The notes under the pieces: generated by a model | What the model was told of the DNA's origin: nothing | Seen by the model: the letters and a program-made list of their open reading frames with translations, nothing else | The model's database searches: none | Shown here: positions 1 through 9,145 of the stretch, piece by piece | Layout of the letters: every line of letters begins with the position of its first letter | How positions within the stretch are numbered: position 1 is the first letter of the stretch | Origin: Cupriavidus sp. AU9028 | GTDB taxonomy: Bacteria; Pseudomonadota; Gammaproteobacteria; Burkholderiales; Burkholderiaceae | Direction: 5' to 3' | DNA: 64,000 nt | Assembly (NCBI RefSeq): GCF_019795295.1 | Contig: NZ_JAIMCG010000002.1 | Location: 248,001-312,000 of the forward strand | Translations under genes and position numbers: made by a program

Positions 1-805
1 TGACCTGCTTGAAGTGGTCGACATCGATGACCAGGCAGGTCAGCGCCTGGCGGTGCCGCAGCGCAGACGAGATCAGGGTGGCGGCGCTCTCATCGAGTGC
101 CGCCCGGTTCAGCAGGCCGGTCAGACCGTCGATGCGGGCGCCGTGCTCCTTGTTGGCAATGACCTGCTCCAGCGCCATCACGGTATAGCCGAACAGTCCG
201 AGCAGCACCGCCACCAGCGAGGCGAGCACCAGCGAGCGATCGACCCCGGCGGCGTAGAACGGCGCGACCGACGCGGCCGGGTCGCTCGAGATGGCGATGC
301 CATAGAGCTGCACGGCCAGTTGAACCGCACAGGCGAGCATGGCCAGCGGCAGGCCGATTTCGCTGCGACCGAGCCGCCCGCGGGCGAGCAGCAGCAGGGT
401 CATGGCCGAAAGCACGGCGAACAGCGCGCAGAAGCCCTGCTGCGCGCGCACCAGGGCTTCCGGCGAGGTCAGCGCGGCGATCGCGGCGAAGGCGAACACG
501 GCGGAGACCGGGCCGCGCATCCGTGCGCGCACCGGCAAACCCTGATGCACCCGCACGCCCCGGTAGATGATCAGTTTGCCCAGCGCGTAGAGACCGGCGG
601 CCAGCGCGGCGAACGCCGGCTTGCCCGCCGCGGCGGCATTGGCGGCGAAGCCCAGCCCACCGGCCGAGAGCAGCAGATGTCCCGCAGCCCAGAGACGCCC
701 CGCGGCGCTTGCGCGCAGCCCCAGCAACAGCCCCGCGGAAATCAGCAGGCTGCTGGCAAACACGACCACCATGACGACCACAATGCTCTGCTGACCAAGC
801 TGCAC
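1..805 (-). CDS. Membrane-anchored diguanylate cyclase (GGDEF), 5' part only
   Basis: The gene runs off the left edge, so only the N-terminal 268 residues are present. The protein starts with several hydrophobic segments, which suggests a membrane sensor of about six helices. It then enters a GGDEF domain, recognised by the motif DGLTGLLNRAALDE and, at the window edge, by the metal- and substrate-site sequence LVIDVDHFKQV. Proteins of this family make cyclic di-GMP from two GTP. The signature GGDEF loop itself lies outside the window, so activity cannot be judged. I chose the GTG start at 805 because AGAGGA lies a few bases upstream; an in-frame ATG at 772 has no such site. Confidence 0.85.
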   Translation of the reverse strand, partial: MQLGQQSIVVVMVVVFASSLLISAGLLLGLRASAAGRLWAAGHLLLSAGGLGFAANAAAAGKPAFAALAAGLYALGKLIIYRGVRVHQGLPVRARMRGPVSAVFAFAAIAALTSPEALVRAQQGFCALFAVLSAMTLLLLARGRLGRSEIGLPLAMLACAVQLAVQLYGIAISSDPAASVAPFYAAGVDRSLVLASLVAVLLGLFGYTVMALEQVIANKEHGARIDGLTGLLNRAALDESAATLISSALRHRQALTCLVIDVDHFKQV

Positions 806-976
806 GGGATTCCTCTGAAAGTGCGGCAGTTCAGCCGGCCGGGAAGTGCGCTGCGATGGTCGGATGATAACGTCACCATGGGTGGCACGCATCCCCCTTC
901 CGTCGGGGAAACGAGCGGCCCGCAAAAGCGGCCCGCAGCTGCGGGCGGGGGCCGGCTACCCTGCTTCAGTGGGGAA

Positions 977-2008
977 TCAAGCCAGGCGCCGGACCACGGC
1001 GGCGGTGAATTCGTGCGTGGTCGCGCTGCCCTTCAGATCGCGCGTGCGCACCTGATCCTCGTTCAGCGTCGCGGCAATGGCCCGGCGCAGCCGGTCCCCC
1101 AGATCCTGGCGCCCGACATGGTCCAGCATCAGTCCTGCCGACAGCATCAGCGAAACCGGGTTGGCCACGCCCTGCCCTGCGATGTCCGGAGCGGACCCGT
1201 GCACCGCCTCGAAGATCGCCGCCTTGTCGCCGATATTGGCACCGGGCGCGAGCCCCAGCCCGCCGACCAGCCCGGCGATCTGGTCCGACAGGATGTCCCC
1301 GAACAGGTTGGTGCAAAGCAGGACATCGAACTGCCAGGGGTCGAGCACCAGCTGCATCGCGCAGGCATCGACGATGCGGTCGTCCATCTCCACACGGCCC
1401 GCGTACTCGGCGGCCACCTCCCGCGCCGCTTCCAGGAAGATCCCGGTCAGCGCCTTCAGGATATTGGCCTTGTGCACCACCGTAACCTTGCGGCGCCCAT
1501 GGCGGACCGCGTATTCGAAGGCGAAACGCGCGATCCTGCGGCAGTCCTCGCGCGTATTGATGCCGGTGGAAACGGCGACGGCGCGCGGATCGTCGCCGAC
1601 CGGGATGTAGTAGTCATGGGCAACATAGAAGCCGCCGACGTTCTCGCGCATCAGCACCAGGTCGATGTCCTCGTAGCGGCCCGGAATCAGCGTCCGGGCG
1701 GGCCGCACGTTGGCATAGAGCTGGAACGCCTCGCGCAGACGCACATTGACCGAACGAAAGCCGCCGCCCACGGGCGTGGTCAACGGCCCCTTCAAGGCCA
1801 GGCCCGTGGTCCGGATGCTGTCCAGCGTCGATTCGGGCAACGGATCGCCCTCGGCGTCGATGGCGGCAACGCCCGCCTGCCTGCGTTCCCACGCGAACGG
1901 AGCCTCGAGGGCGTCCAGTACCTGCAGTGTCGCTTCGACGATTTCGGGGCCGATGCCGTCGCCGGGAATCAGCGTGGCGGGAATGGTCATGTTGGCGGCA
2001 GTCTGCAC
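977..2008 (-). CDS. NAD-type isocitrate/isopropylmalate dehydrogenase family enzyme
   Basis: This 343-residue protein belongs to the beta-decarboxylating dehydrogenases that oxidise isocitrate, isopropylmalate or tartrate. The N-terminal IPGDGIGPEI motif, the substrate segment LKGPLTTPVGGGFRSVNVRL, the RENVGGFY loop, the NLFGDILSD metal site and the C-terminal HGSAPDIAGQ cofactor motif are all present and in order. The TTPVGGGFRSVN form is typical of mitochondrial-type NAD isocitrate dehydrogenases. Isopropylmalate dehydrogenases differ there, and no leuCD genes are nearby, so I favour isocitrate. The GTG start at 2008 is chosen because AGGAGG lies six bases upstream; ATG 1990 is an alternative. 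Confidence 0.88.
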   Translation of the reverse strand: MQTAANMTIPATLIPGDGIGPEIVEATLQVLDALEAPFAWERRQAGVAAIDAEGDPLPESTLDSIRTTGLALKGPLTTPVGGGFRSVNVRLREAFQLYANVRPARTLIPGRYEDIDLVLMRENVGGFYVAHDYYIPVGDDPRAVAVSTGINTREDCRRIARFAFEYAVRHGRRKVTVVHKANILKALTGIFLEAAREVAAEYAGRVEMDDRIVDACAMQLVLDPWQFDVLLCTNLFGDILSDQIAGLVGGLGLAPGANIGDKAAIFEAVHGSAPDIAGQGVANPVSLMLSAGLMLDHVGRQDLGDRLRRAIAATLNEDQVRTRDLKGSATTHEFTAAVVRRLA

Positions 2009-2165
2009 GATGGTCCTCCTGGGAGCTGCGGTATCGACAAGGCATGGAACCGGCCCGCGCGGGTACCGGCGGCGGCGCTGGCGGTCCGTCTGCACGGTTC
2101 GACCCGCCGCAACGCAGCAAATTCACTCCCCCTCGCGGCGCCACCCCGGGGCGGGGCGCAGGGCT

Positions 2166-3428
2166 TCAGCCTGGCGCCTCGCCTTCCGCCGACGCCGTCC
2201 CCGCCTCGGCACCCACTGCGCGGGTGCGCACCACCACCTCCGAATGCAGGGTCCGGTGGACCGGGCATTTGTCCGCGATCGACAGCAGTGCCGCGCGCTG
2301 CTGGGCGTCCAGCGGCCCGCGCATGTCGATCTCCCGCTCGATCCAGTCCACCTTGCCTTCGCGCGTTTCGCACGTATCGCAGTCGGCCGCATGGATCTTT
2401 TCGTGACGCAACACCACGCTGACATGTTCCAGCGGCAGCCCCTTGCGCTCGGCATACATCCGCATCGTCATCGCGGTGCAGCTGCCCAGCGCGGCCAGCA
2501 GGAAATCGTACGGCGCCGGGCCACCGTTCAGGCCGCCGAAGGACAGCGGCTCGTCCGCCAGCAGCCGGTGCGGACCGGCGCTGACGTGCTGCTGGAACTT
2601 GCCGACGTGCGCCTCCTCGACCCGGACCCGGCCCTCCTCGACCGCGGCGGCAGGCAATGTTGCCGTATCGATCTCCAGATAGCGCTGGCTCCAGGCCGCG
2701 ATCGTGCTGGCCACATATTCCGCATCCTCGCGACGGCTCAGCAGATGGTCGGCCTGATCCAGCGAGACGAAGCTCTTGGGATGGCGCGCGGCGGTGAAGA
2801 TCTGGCTGGCATTGTCGATGCCGACGATGGCATCGCGGGGGGAATGCATCACCAGCAGGGCTCGGCCGAGCCGGGTGACCTTGTCCAGCAGGCGCTGCTC
2901 GGCCACGTCCTCGAGGAATTGACGCCGGATCCGGAAGGGTCGGCCGGCCAGCCGTACCTGTGCCTCGCCACGCTCGGCGATGGTGGCGGCGTCCTCGCCG
3001 AACAACCCCACGACATGGGAAGGGTCGCTGGGCGCGGCGATGGTGGCCACCGCCCTCGCCTCCGGGATGCCCTCGGCGGCCGCAAGTACCGCCGCGCCAC
3101 CCAGGCTATGGCCAATCAGCAGTGCCGGCGCGCGCAGGTGCTGGCGCATATGGTCGGCGGCCGCATGCAGGTCGGCGACATTGGAGGAGAAATTGGTGTT
3201 GGAGAAGTCGCCCCCGCTGCCGCCCAGGCCAGTGAAGTCGAATCGCAGCACGCCGATGCCGTGGGTGGTCAGCGCCTGCGAGATCCGGCTGGCCGCGAGC
3301 ACGTCCTTGCCGCAGGTGAAGCAGTGGGCGAACAGCGCCCAGCTGCGCGCCGGGCCGACAGGCAGGTCCAGACGGCCGGCCAGCAACTGGCCGTCCCGGC
3401 CGCGAAATTCCAGGCGATTGTCAGGCAT
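2166..3428 (-). CDS. Bifunctional alpha/beta hydrolase - OsmC domain fusion
   Basis: This 420-residue protein joins two domains. Residues 1 to about 255 form an alpha/beta hydrolase with the nucleophile elbow GHSLGG, an acid in HSPRDAIVG and a histidine in QADHLL. Residues from about 280 form an OsmC/Ohr-like domain with GPAPYDFLLAALGSCTAMT, and a second cysteine in DKCPVHRTL; OsmC proteins use two cysteines to reduce organic peroxides. Such fusions are known in proteobacteria, but their joint substrate is not established. The start has GGAGGG four bases upstream of the ATG. It faces away from the aldo/keto reductase at 3618. Confidence 0.9.
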   Translation of the reverse strand: MPDNRLEFRGRDGQLLAGRLDLPVGPARSWALFAHCFTCGKDVLAASRISQALTTHGIGVLRFDFTGLGGSGGDFSNTNFSSNVADLHAAADHMRQHLRAPALLIGHSLGGAAVLAAAEGIPEARAVATIAAPSDPSHVVGLFGEDAATIAERGEAQVRLAGRPFRIRRQFLEDVAEQRLLDKVTRLGRALLVMHSPRDAIVGIDNASQIFTAARHPKSFVSLDQADHLLSRREDAEYVASTIAAWSQRYLEIDTATLPAAAVEEGRVRVEEAHVGKFQQHVSAGPHRLLADEPLSFGGLNGGPAPYDFLLAALGSCTAMTMRMYAERKGLPLEHVSVVLRHEKIHAADCDTCETREGKVDWIEREIDMRGPLDAQQRAALLSIADKCPVHRTLHSEVVVRTRAVGAEAGTASAEGEAPG

Positions 3429-3617
3429 GCAACCCTCCGTGGGGATAGGGAAAGCGGTGATCCAGCGAAATCCGTGAGGCTACTGTAGCCGGTTTGCATG
3501 ACGCCGGCGTGGGCGCCGCGAACCGCCGGCATTCGGCGGCGTATGCCGGTCCAGCAAGGATCGTCGTAGCATAGAGCGTTTCAGCAGCTTGCCCATCGCA
3601 CACAAAGGAGACTCACC

Positions 3618-4649
3618 ATGCCGGACTTCACCATGGAAACCCGCCGCCTTGGCCACAGCAACCTGCGGGTATCCGCGCTGTGCCTGGGCACGATGATGTT
3701 CGCCGACCAGACCGATGAGGCGCAGGCCCGCAGCATTGTCGCCAGCGCGCGCGAGCACGGCGTCAACTTCATCGATACGGCCGACGTCTACAGTCAGGGC
3801 GCGTCCGAGGAAATGGTGGGCCGGCTGATCGCCAGCGAGCGGCATGACTGGATACTGGCGACCAAGCTCGGCAACGCGATGGGCAAGGCCCTCAATCATT
3901 CGCACTACTCGCGGGCCTGGATCCTGCGCGAAGCCGAAGCCAGCCTGCAGCGGCTGGGCACCAGCCATATCGACATCCTCTATCTGCATCGCGACTACGA
4001 GGGCGAGAACCTGGAAGAGGCGGTGCGCGCGATGGGCGCGCTGGTGCAAAGCGGCAAGATCCGCTATTGGGCCGTGTCCAATTTCCGCGGCTGGCGCATT
4101 GCCGAGATCGTGCGCCTGTGCGACCAGCTGAACGTGCCCCGCCCCGTGGCATGCCAGCCTTACTACAACCTGCTGAACCGGATGCCGGAGGTCGAGATTC
4201 TCCCAGCCTGCCATCACTATGGGCTGGGCGTGGTGCCCTATAGCCCGGTGGCGCGCGGCGTGCTGACCGGCAAGTATCAGCCTGGGCAGGCGCCCGAGGC
4301 CGGCACGCGCGCCGGCCGCGGAGATCGCCGCATGATGCAGACCGAGTTCCGGGAAGAGTCGCTGCTGATCGCGCAGCAACTGAAGGCGCATGCCGAAGGC
4401 CGCGGCCTGACACCGGGCCAGTTCGCCACGGCCTGGGTACTGGCGAATCCGGCGGTCAGCTCGGTGATTGCCGGTCCCCGCACGCTGCAGCAGTTCGAGG
4501 ACTACTTCGGCGCGATCGGCGCCGTGTTGTCCGACGAGGAAGAGGCGATGGTGGACGCGCTGGTTCCCCCGGGCCATGCGTCCACGCATGGCTATACCGA
4601 TCCGAACTATCCTGTCGAGGGCCGCCGGCTCGCGGGCCGGCGCCGTTGA
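3618..4649 (+). CDS. Aldo/keto reductase
   Basis: This 343-residue NADPH-dependent oxidoreductase has the AKR (beta/alpha)8 barrel features: LGTMMFADQ near the N-terminus, the catalytic Asp and Tyr in FIDTADVYSQG, the catalytic Lys in ILATKLG and a histidine in YLHRDY. A cofactor-binding strand lies near VSSVIAGPRT. It resembles the YajO/Tas-like group that reduces aldehydes and ketones; the substrate cannot be read from the sequence. The start is supported by AAGGAG 8 bases upstream. It diverges from the OsmC fusion gene across a 190 bp intergenic region. Confidence 0.9.
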   Translation: MPDFTMETRRLGHSNLRVSALCLGTMMFADQTDEAQARSIVASAREHGVNFIDTADVYSQGASEEMVGRLIASERHDWILATKLGNAMGKALNHSHYSRAWILREAEASLQRLGTSHIDILYLHRDYEGENLEEAVRAMGALVQSGKIRYWAVSNFRGWRIAEIVRLCDQLNVPRPVACQPYYNLLNRMPEVEILPACHHYGLGVVPYSPVARGVLTGKYQPGQAPEAGTRAGRGDRRMMQTEFREESLLIAQQLKAHAEGRGLTPGQFATAWVLANPAVSSVIAGPRTLQQFEDYFGAIGAVLSDEEEAMVDALVPPGHASTHGYTDPNYPVEGRRLAGRRR

Positions 4650-4659
4650 GTGCGGGACG

Positions 4660-5298
4660 TCACTGCGCCATCGACATCGACGACAGGTGGAGTTGGAGCT
4701 CGCCGCCGCGGCCCATCTGCAAAAGGTGGGTCGATACCTTCTGAGGCGTCGCGGCGACGATGCTCTGATTCACTTGCCCCATCGCGGGTGAACTCTGGAT
4801 CCGGGTGCCGCTTCTGGATTGTTGCCGCAGCGTTCCTCTGGAATACACGATGTCCTGGTCCGCATCGGGGCCGGAGGCCTGCCCTGTTTCGCTGGACGGG
4901 GGCGAGGGCGGCAGCAGGCGCGAATTGTTGTAGGCCTTCGCCAGCCGTTGCGCCGCTTCTGCCTCCGCCTCGGTCGATCGGGTGCCGAAGGGAACAGGGA
5001 TGGCGGGCGTGTGATGCCGGTCGTTCGATCCGTTCGCCCAGACGTGGACCGGGTCGAGCGGCGGCAGGGTCGCCGATCCGCCCTGCCCGCCGCCGTTGGA
5101 CGGAGGCTTGGGCCTGGCGAACAGTGCCGGCAGCATGCCGCAACAACGCCGGCACTTGCTCTTGCCGCCAATGCGAGGCAACGCGCCCCGATCTCCGAAT
5201 TCCCCGGTGGTGTCATGCACCGGCAGCACCGCGTAGCCGTCGTTCTTCCCCGTGGGCACACCGGAGAAACCGAAGGTCGTGCGAACAGCATTCAGCAT
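4660..5298 (-). CDS. Orphan Ser/Pro/Gln-rich protein
   Basis: I do not recognise this 212-residue protein. It is rich in Ser, Pro, Gln and Gly, has a short Cys cluster near residue 50 (KCRRCCGML) and looks largely disordered. I see no signal peptide or membrane helix. It is treated as real because AAGGAG sits six bases before the ATG, and the frame is open between two well-supported genes. Its composition would suit a secreted effector, but no hrp-type promoter (TTCG-N16-TTCG) is visible upstream, so this is only a guess. Confidence 0.6.
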   Translation of the reverse strand: MLNAVRTTFGFSGVPTGKNDGYAVLPVHDTTGEFGDRGALPRIGGKSKCRRCCGMLPALFARPKPPSNGGGQGGSATLPPLDPVHVWANGSNDRHHTPAIPVPFGTRSTEAEAEAAQRLAKAYNNSRLLPPSPPSSETGQASGPDADQDIVYSRGTLRQQSRSGTRIQSSPAMGQVNQSIVAATPQKVSTHLLQMGRGGELQLHLSSMSMAQ

Positions 5299-5412
5299 GA
5301 AGGCTCCTTCTGTCAGGTCTTGGGAGGCGCCATCGTGCGGGAGTTCGCACGCCCATCTTCCGAAAAGATGCGAGGTTCTTTTCCCTCTGGCCCACTCGGG
5401 GCGGGCGCGGCA

Positions 5413-8400
5413 TCAATGGAAATCGCGGCTGGCGGCGGCCAGCCTGCCCAGCAGCGGCGACAGGTCGACCAGCTCGTCCGCGATCAGGTGCCGCACGTCG
5501 CCCTGGCGTTGCCAGGTCCCGCGCACGCCGAGCAGCGAGGCGCTGAGCACCTCCTTGCGCTGCCGCTCGATCAGATCGGGCCAGATGATCACGTTGATCG
5601 ATCCGGTTTCGTCCTCGATGGACGAGAAGATGGTGCCGTTGGCCGTTCCCGGCCGCTGGCGCACGGTGACGATGCCACAGGCCAGCACCTTGCGCCCGTT
5701 GACCCGCCGCGCCAGCTGGCTGGCCGTCAGGTAGCCCATCGCCGCCAGCCGCTTGCGCAGCAGCGCCAGCGGGTGGGACTTGAGCGACAGCCCCAGGCTG
5801 GCATAGTCGTCCACCAGGTCCTCGCCCAGCCGCGGCGCGGGCAACGCCAGCGTATCCTCGGCCGACGCTGCCGCGTGCAGCAAGTCGCGGTGCGCGGCCT
5901 GCTCCGCCGCTGCCCGGGCCAGCCAGCGCGCCTGGCGGCGGTGCCCCGCCAGGGCCCGCAAGGCATCGCCGGCGGCCAGCACGTCGATGTCATGGCGATC
6001 CAGGCCCGCGCGCAGCACCAGGTCCTCCACGCTGACGAAGGGCCGCGCCAGGCGCGCCCGTTCGATCCGCAACGCGGCCGCTTCCCGCATGCCCTTGACC
6101 CGGTTCAGCCCCAGCCGCACCGAAGGCCGCTCTGGCGGACCTTCCAGCACGCTCTCCCACCCGCTCACCATCACGTCGGGCGGCAGCGACCGCACGCCAT
6201 GCCGGCGGGCGTCCTGCACCAGTTGGGACGGTGAATAGAAGCCCATCGGCTGGCTGTTGAGCAGCGCGCACAGAAAAGCCGCGGGATAATGGCGCTTGAT
6301 CCAGGCGCTGATGTACACCAGCTTGGCAAAGCTCGCGGCGTGGCTCTCGGGAAATCCATACTCGCCAAAGCCCTCGATCTGCTTGCAGATCGCCTGTGCA
6401 AACGACTCCGGATAGCCGTTGCGCAGCAGCGCGCGGATCAGCGCGTCCTGGTGCCGCTTCAGGTCGCCCTTGCGTCGCCACGCCGCCATCGACCGGCGCA
6501 GCTGGTCGGCCTGCCCGGGCGTGAACCCCGCCGCATCGATGGCCAGCTGCATCACCTGTTCCTGGAAGATCGGCACCCCCAGCGTGCGGCCCAGCACGCG
6601 CCGGATCACCTCGTTGTGGTAGGTCGGCATCCGCCTGGTGCGGCGGATCGTCTCGCGCCGTTTCAGGTAGGGATGCACCATCCCGCCCTGGATCGGCCCG
6701 GGCCGCACGATCGCCACCTCGACCACCAGGTCATAGAACTCGCGTGGTTGCAGACGCGGCAGCATCGCCTGCTGCGCACGCGACTCGACCTGGAACACGC
6801 CGACGGTGTCGGCCTTGCACAGCATCTCGTAGGTGGGCGCGTCGTCCTGCGGAATATCCTCCATCCGGCACGGGACAGCATCGGGACGGGGGGCGTGGCC
6901 GGGTTTCGGAATCATCGCCAGTGCGCGCCGGATCGCGGTCAGCATGCCGAGCGCCAGCACATCGACCTTCAGCAGCCCCAGCGATTCGAGGTCGTCCTTG
7001 TCCCACTGGATCACGCTGCGGTTTTCCATTGCCGCATTTTCGATCGGCACCAGCCGTGACAGCTTGTCGCGCGCGATCACGAAGCCACCCACGTGCTGCG
7101 ACAGATGGCGCGGAAAGCCGCGTAGCTGCCCGACCAGGCTCGCCCACTGCCGCACTGTCACGGATTCCGGATCGAGCCCGTAGCGCGAGATCCGCTCGAC
7201 AAACCCCTGCCCGCTCTCCCACCATGCCTGGCCCTTGACCACCTGCTCCACCACGCCGGGATCGATGCCCAGCGCCCGGCCGACATCGCGCAGCGCGCTG
7301 CGCGCGCGATAGGTAATCAGCGACGCCGCCAGCGCGGCGCGGTGCCGACCGTATTTCTCGTACAGGTACTGGATCACCTCCTCGCGCCGCTGGTGCTCGA
7401 AATCGACGTCGATATCGGGCGGCTCGTCGCGCTCGCGAGAGATGAAGCGACCGAACAGCAGGTTGGTCTGCTGGGGACTGACCTCGGTGATGTAGAGGCA
7501 ATAGCAGACCACCGAGTTGGCGGCCGAACCGCGCCCCTGGCACAGGATCTGCCGGCTGCGGGCGAAGCGCACGATGTCGTAGACCGTCAGGAAGAACGGT
7601 TCGTAGCGCTTCTCCTCGATCAGCACGAACTCCTCTTCCAGGCGCGAGCGCACGGAAGCGGGAATGCCCTCCGGATAGCGCAGCGCCGCGCCCGCCAGCG
7701 TCTCCTGTCGCAGATAGGCAATCGGCGTCATGCCTTTGGGTACCAGTTCCTCGGGGTACTCGTAGCGCAGCGCATCCAGCGAGAAACTGCACGCCATGGC
7801 GATGCGCACCGTCTGCGCGAGCGCATCGCGCGGATACAGCCGCGAGAGCCGCTGGCGCATGCGCAGATGGCGCTCGGCATTGGGCGCCAGCGCCATGCCG
7901 CAGGCGGCCAACGGCTGACTCAGGCGAATTGCGGTCAGCACGTCGGCCAGCGGCTTGCGCGAGCGCACATGCATTTCCACCGCGCCGGCCGCAGCCAGCG
8001 GCACGCCGGTCGCGGCCGATACCGCCTCCAGCCGCTCGCGATGCAGCGAGTCGGCGTGGCCCTGCAGCAGTTCCAGTGCGATCCATGCCCGCTCGCCGAA
8101 CACCTGGCGGCACCACTGGACCTGGGCCAGCAGCGTGGCGGGTTCGGCGCAGTAATCGGGAATCAGCAGCGCAAGGCAACCCGGCACGCCGCGCAGGTGT
8201 TCGATCTCCTGCGCCGGATCGGCAATGTCATCGGGGTACAGCAGATAGCTGCCCTTCTCCGCCCGGCGCCGGCCCAGCGTGATCAGCTCGGACAGGTTGC
8301 CGAAGCCGTCACGGTCCCGCGCCAGCAGCACCAGGCGCAGGCCGGCTGGGACGCCATCGCTATCGCCGGGCTGCAGGGTGATGCGGCTGCCAATCAGCAA

Positions 8401-9009
8401 GCGGAACGTTTCCGCGGCTTCCGCGCGCGCCAGCAGCCGCGCATGGCGGCGCAGATGTTCCGGCTGTAACGCGCCGGCGGCGGCCGCCTGGTCCAGCTGG
8501 CTGCCCCATCCTCCCAATGTCGATGCCGGCGCCTGCCACGACAGGGCGTCTTCCTCGAAGTCCTCGCCGTCGTCCTCGGCGTCCTCGTCCTCGCCGTGAT
8601 CCGGCTCCCCTGCCGCCAGCCTCGCCAGCCGCGCGGAACTGCGCTCGACCGCCGTGCGGGTGCGCTCCTTCAGCGTCTTCAATGCGTGATGCGCACGGGC
8701 GGTGCCCGCCACGGACGCCTCGTCCGTCAACGCCAGCCCACGGTATCCGAGGGCGAAGGCGCGCTCGATCAGTTCCTCCGGATGGGAAGCCCCGGTCAGG
8801 AAGGTAAAGTTGGAGATGCAATGCAACTCCGCGTAGTCGGGCAGCGCGGGCAGCAAACCCTGAAGGCCACCGAGGCCGCCCACCCCGGAATACGGCTTGG
8901 TCACTTGCGCCCGGACGGGCGTCGAACCCGAGGACTCGCTTGGGGCGGATGAGCTGCCGCTTTCCGGCCCGGAAGGCGGCGCTGGATTGCGGGATGAGGA
9001 ACCGGACAC
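5413..9009 (-). CDS. dnaE2: Error-prone DNA polymerase ImuC/DnaE2
   Basis: This 1198-residue protein is the DnaE2-type C-family polymerase that acts with ImuA and ImuB in SOS translesion synthesis. The PHP region begins at about residue 58 (DYAELHCISNFTFLTGASHP). The polymerase aspartate motif PDIDVDF, a helix-hairpin-helix region and a C-terminal OB fold (ACGIVTVRQRPGTANG) follow. It is longer than usual because of an N-terminal Ser/Pro tail (1-50) and a strongly acidic stretch at about residues 135-154. The annotated start is GTG; the true start may be slightly further in. A perfect LexA box lies 92 bp upstream. Confidence 0.95.
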   Translation of the reverse strand: MSGSSSRNPAPPSGPESGSSSAPSESSGSTPVRAQVTKPYSGVGGLGGLQGLLPALPDYAELHCISNFTFLTGASHPEELIERAFALGYRGLALTDEASVAGTARAHHALKTLKERTRTAVERSSARLARLAAGEPDHGEDEDAEDDGEDFEEDALSWQAPASTLGGWGSQLDQAAAAGALQPEHLRRHARLLARAEAAETFRLLIGSRITLQPGDSDGVPAGLRLVLLARDRDGFGNLSELITLGRRRAEKGSYLLYPDDIADPAQEIEHLRGVPGCLALLIPDYCAEPATLLAQVQWCRQVFGERAWIALELLQGHADSLHRERLEAVSAATGVPLAAAGAVEMHVRSRKPLADVLTAIRLSQPLAACGMALAPNAERHLRMRQRLSRLYPRDALAQTVRIAMACSFSLDALRYEYPEELVPKGMTPIAYLRQETLAGAALRYPEGIPASVRSRLEEEFVLIEEKRYEPFFLTVYDIVRFARSRQILCQGRGSAANSVVCYCLYITEVSPQQTNLLFGRFISRERDEPPDIDVDFEHQRREEVIQYLYEKYGRHRAALAASLITYRARSALRDVGRALGIDPGVVEQVVKGQAWWESGQGFVERISRYGLDPESVTVRQWASLVGQLRGFPRHLSQHVGGFVIARDKLSRLVPIENAAMENRSVIQWDKDDLESLGLLKVDVLALGMLTAIRRALAMIPKPGHAPRPDAVPCRMEDIPQDDAPTYEMLCKADTVGVFQVESRAQQAMLPRLQPREFYDLVVEVAIVRPGPIQGGMVHPYLKRRETIRRTRRMPTYHNEVIRRVLGRTLGVPIFQEQVMQLAIDAAGFTPGQADQLRRSMAAWRRKGDLKRHQDALIRALLRNGYPESFAQAICKQIEGFGEYGFPESHAASFAKLVYISAWIKRHYPAAFLCALLNSQPMGFYSPSQLVQDARRHGVRSLPPDVMVSGWESVLEGPPERPSVRLGLNRVKGMREAAALRIERARLARPFVSVEDLVLRAGLDRHDIDVLAAGDALRALAGHRRQARWLARAAAEQAAHRDLLHAAASAEDTLALPAPRLGEDLVDDYASLGLSLKSHPLALLRKRLAAMGYLTASQLARRVNGRKVLACGIVTVRQRPGTANGTIFSSIEDETGSINVIIWPDLIERQRKEVLSASLLGVRGTWQRQGDVRHLIADELVDLSPLLGRLAAASRDFH

Positions 9010-9100
9010 AACGAAAAGACAAAGGGAGAAGTCACATCAGGTACCGGCGGGCCGGCGAAGTGCAGAATCCGGTACCCGGGAACAAGCGTTCGAAGCCATA

Positions 9101-9116
9101 CTGTATATTTATACAG
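9101..9116 (-). promoter_or_regulatory. LexA (SOS) box of dnaE2
   Basis: The sequence is CTGT-N8-ACAG with an AT-rich centre, a perfect match to the consensus used by LexA in beta- and gamma-proteobacteria. It lies 92 bp upstream of the dnaE2 GTG and after the stop of the F-box-like gene, so dnaE2 has its own SOS promoter. Confidence 0.88.
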
Positions 9117-9145
9117 TATCCGGAGGGGAATCGCTACTCGGACTG

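Noticed and set aside
931-946. 16-base palindrome after the GGDEF start
   Set aside because: It has no T-run and sits in a GC-rich stretch, so I do not call it a terminator or operator.
14-2422. Long open frame on the plus strand across the first 2.4 kb
   Set aside because: It is antisense to the GGDEF, dehydrogenase and OsmC genes, is rich in Arg, Gln and Gly, and shows no domain. Such frames are common opposite high-GC genes.
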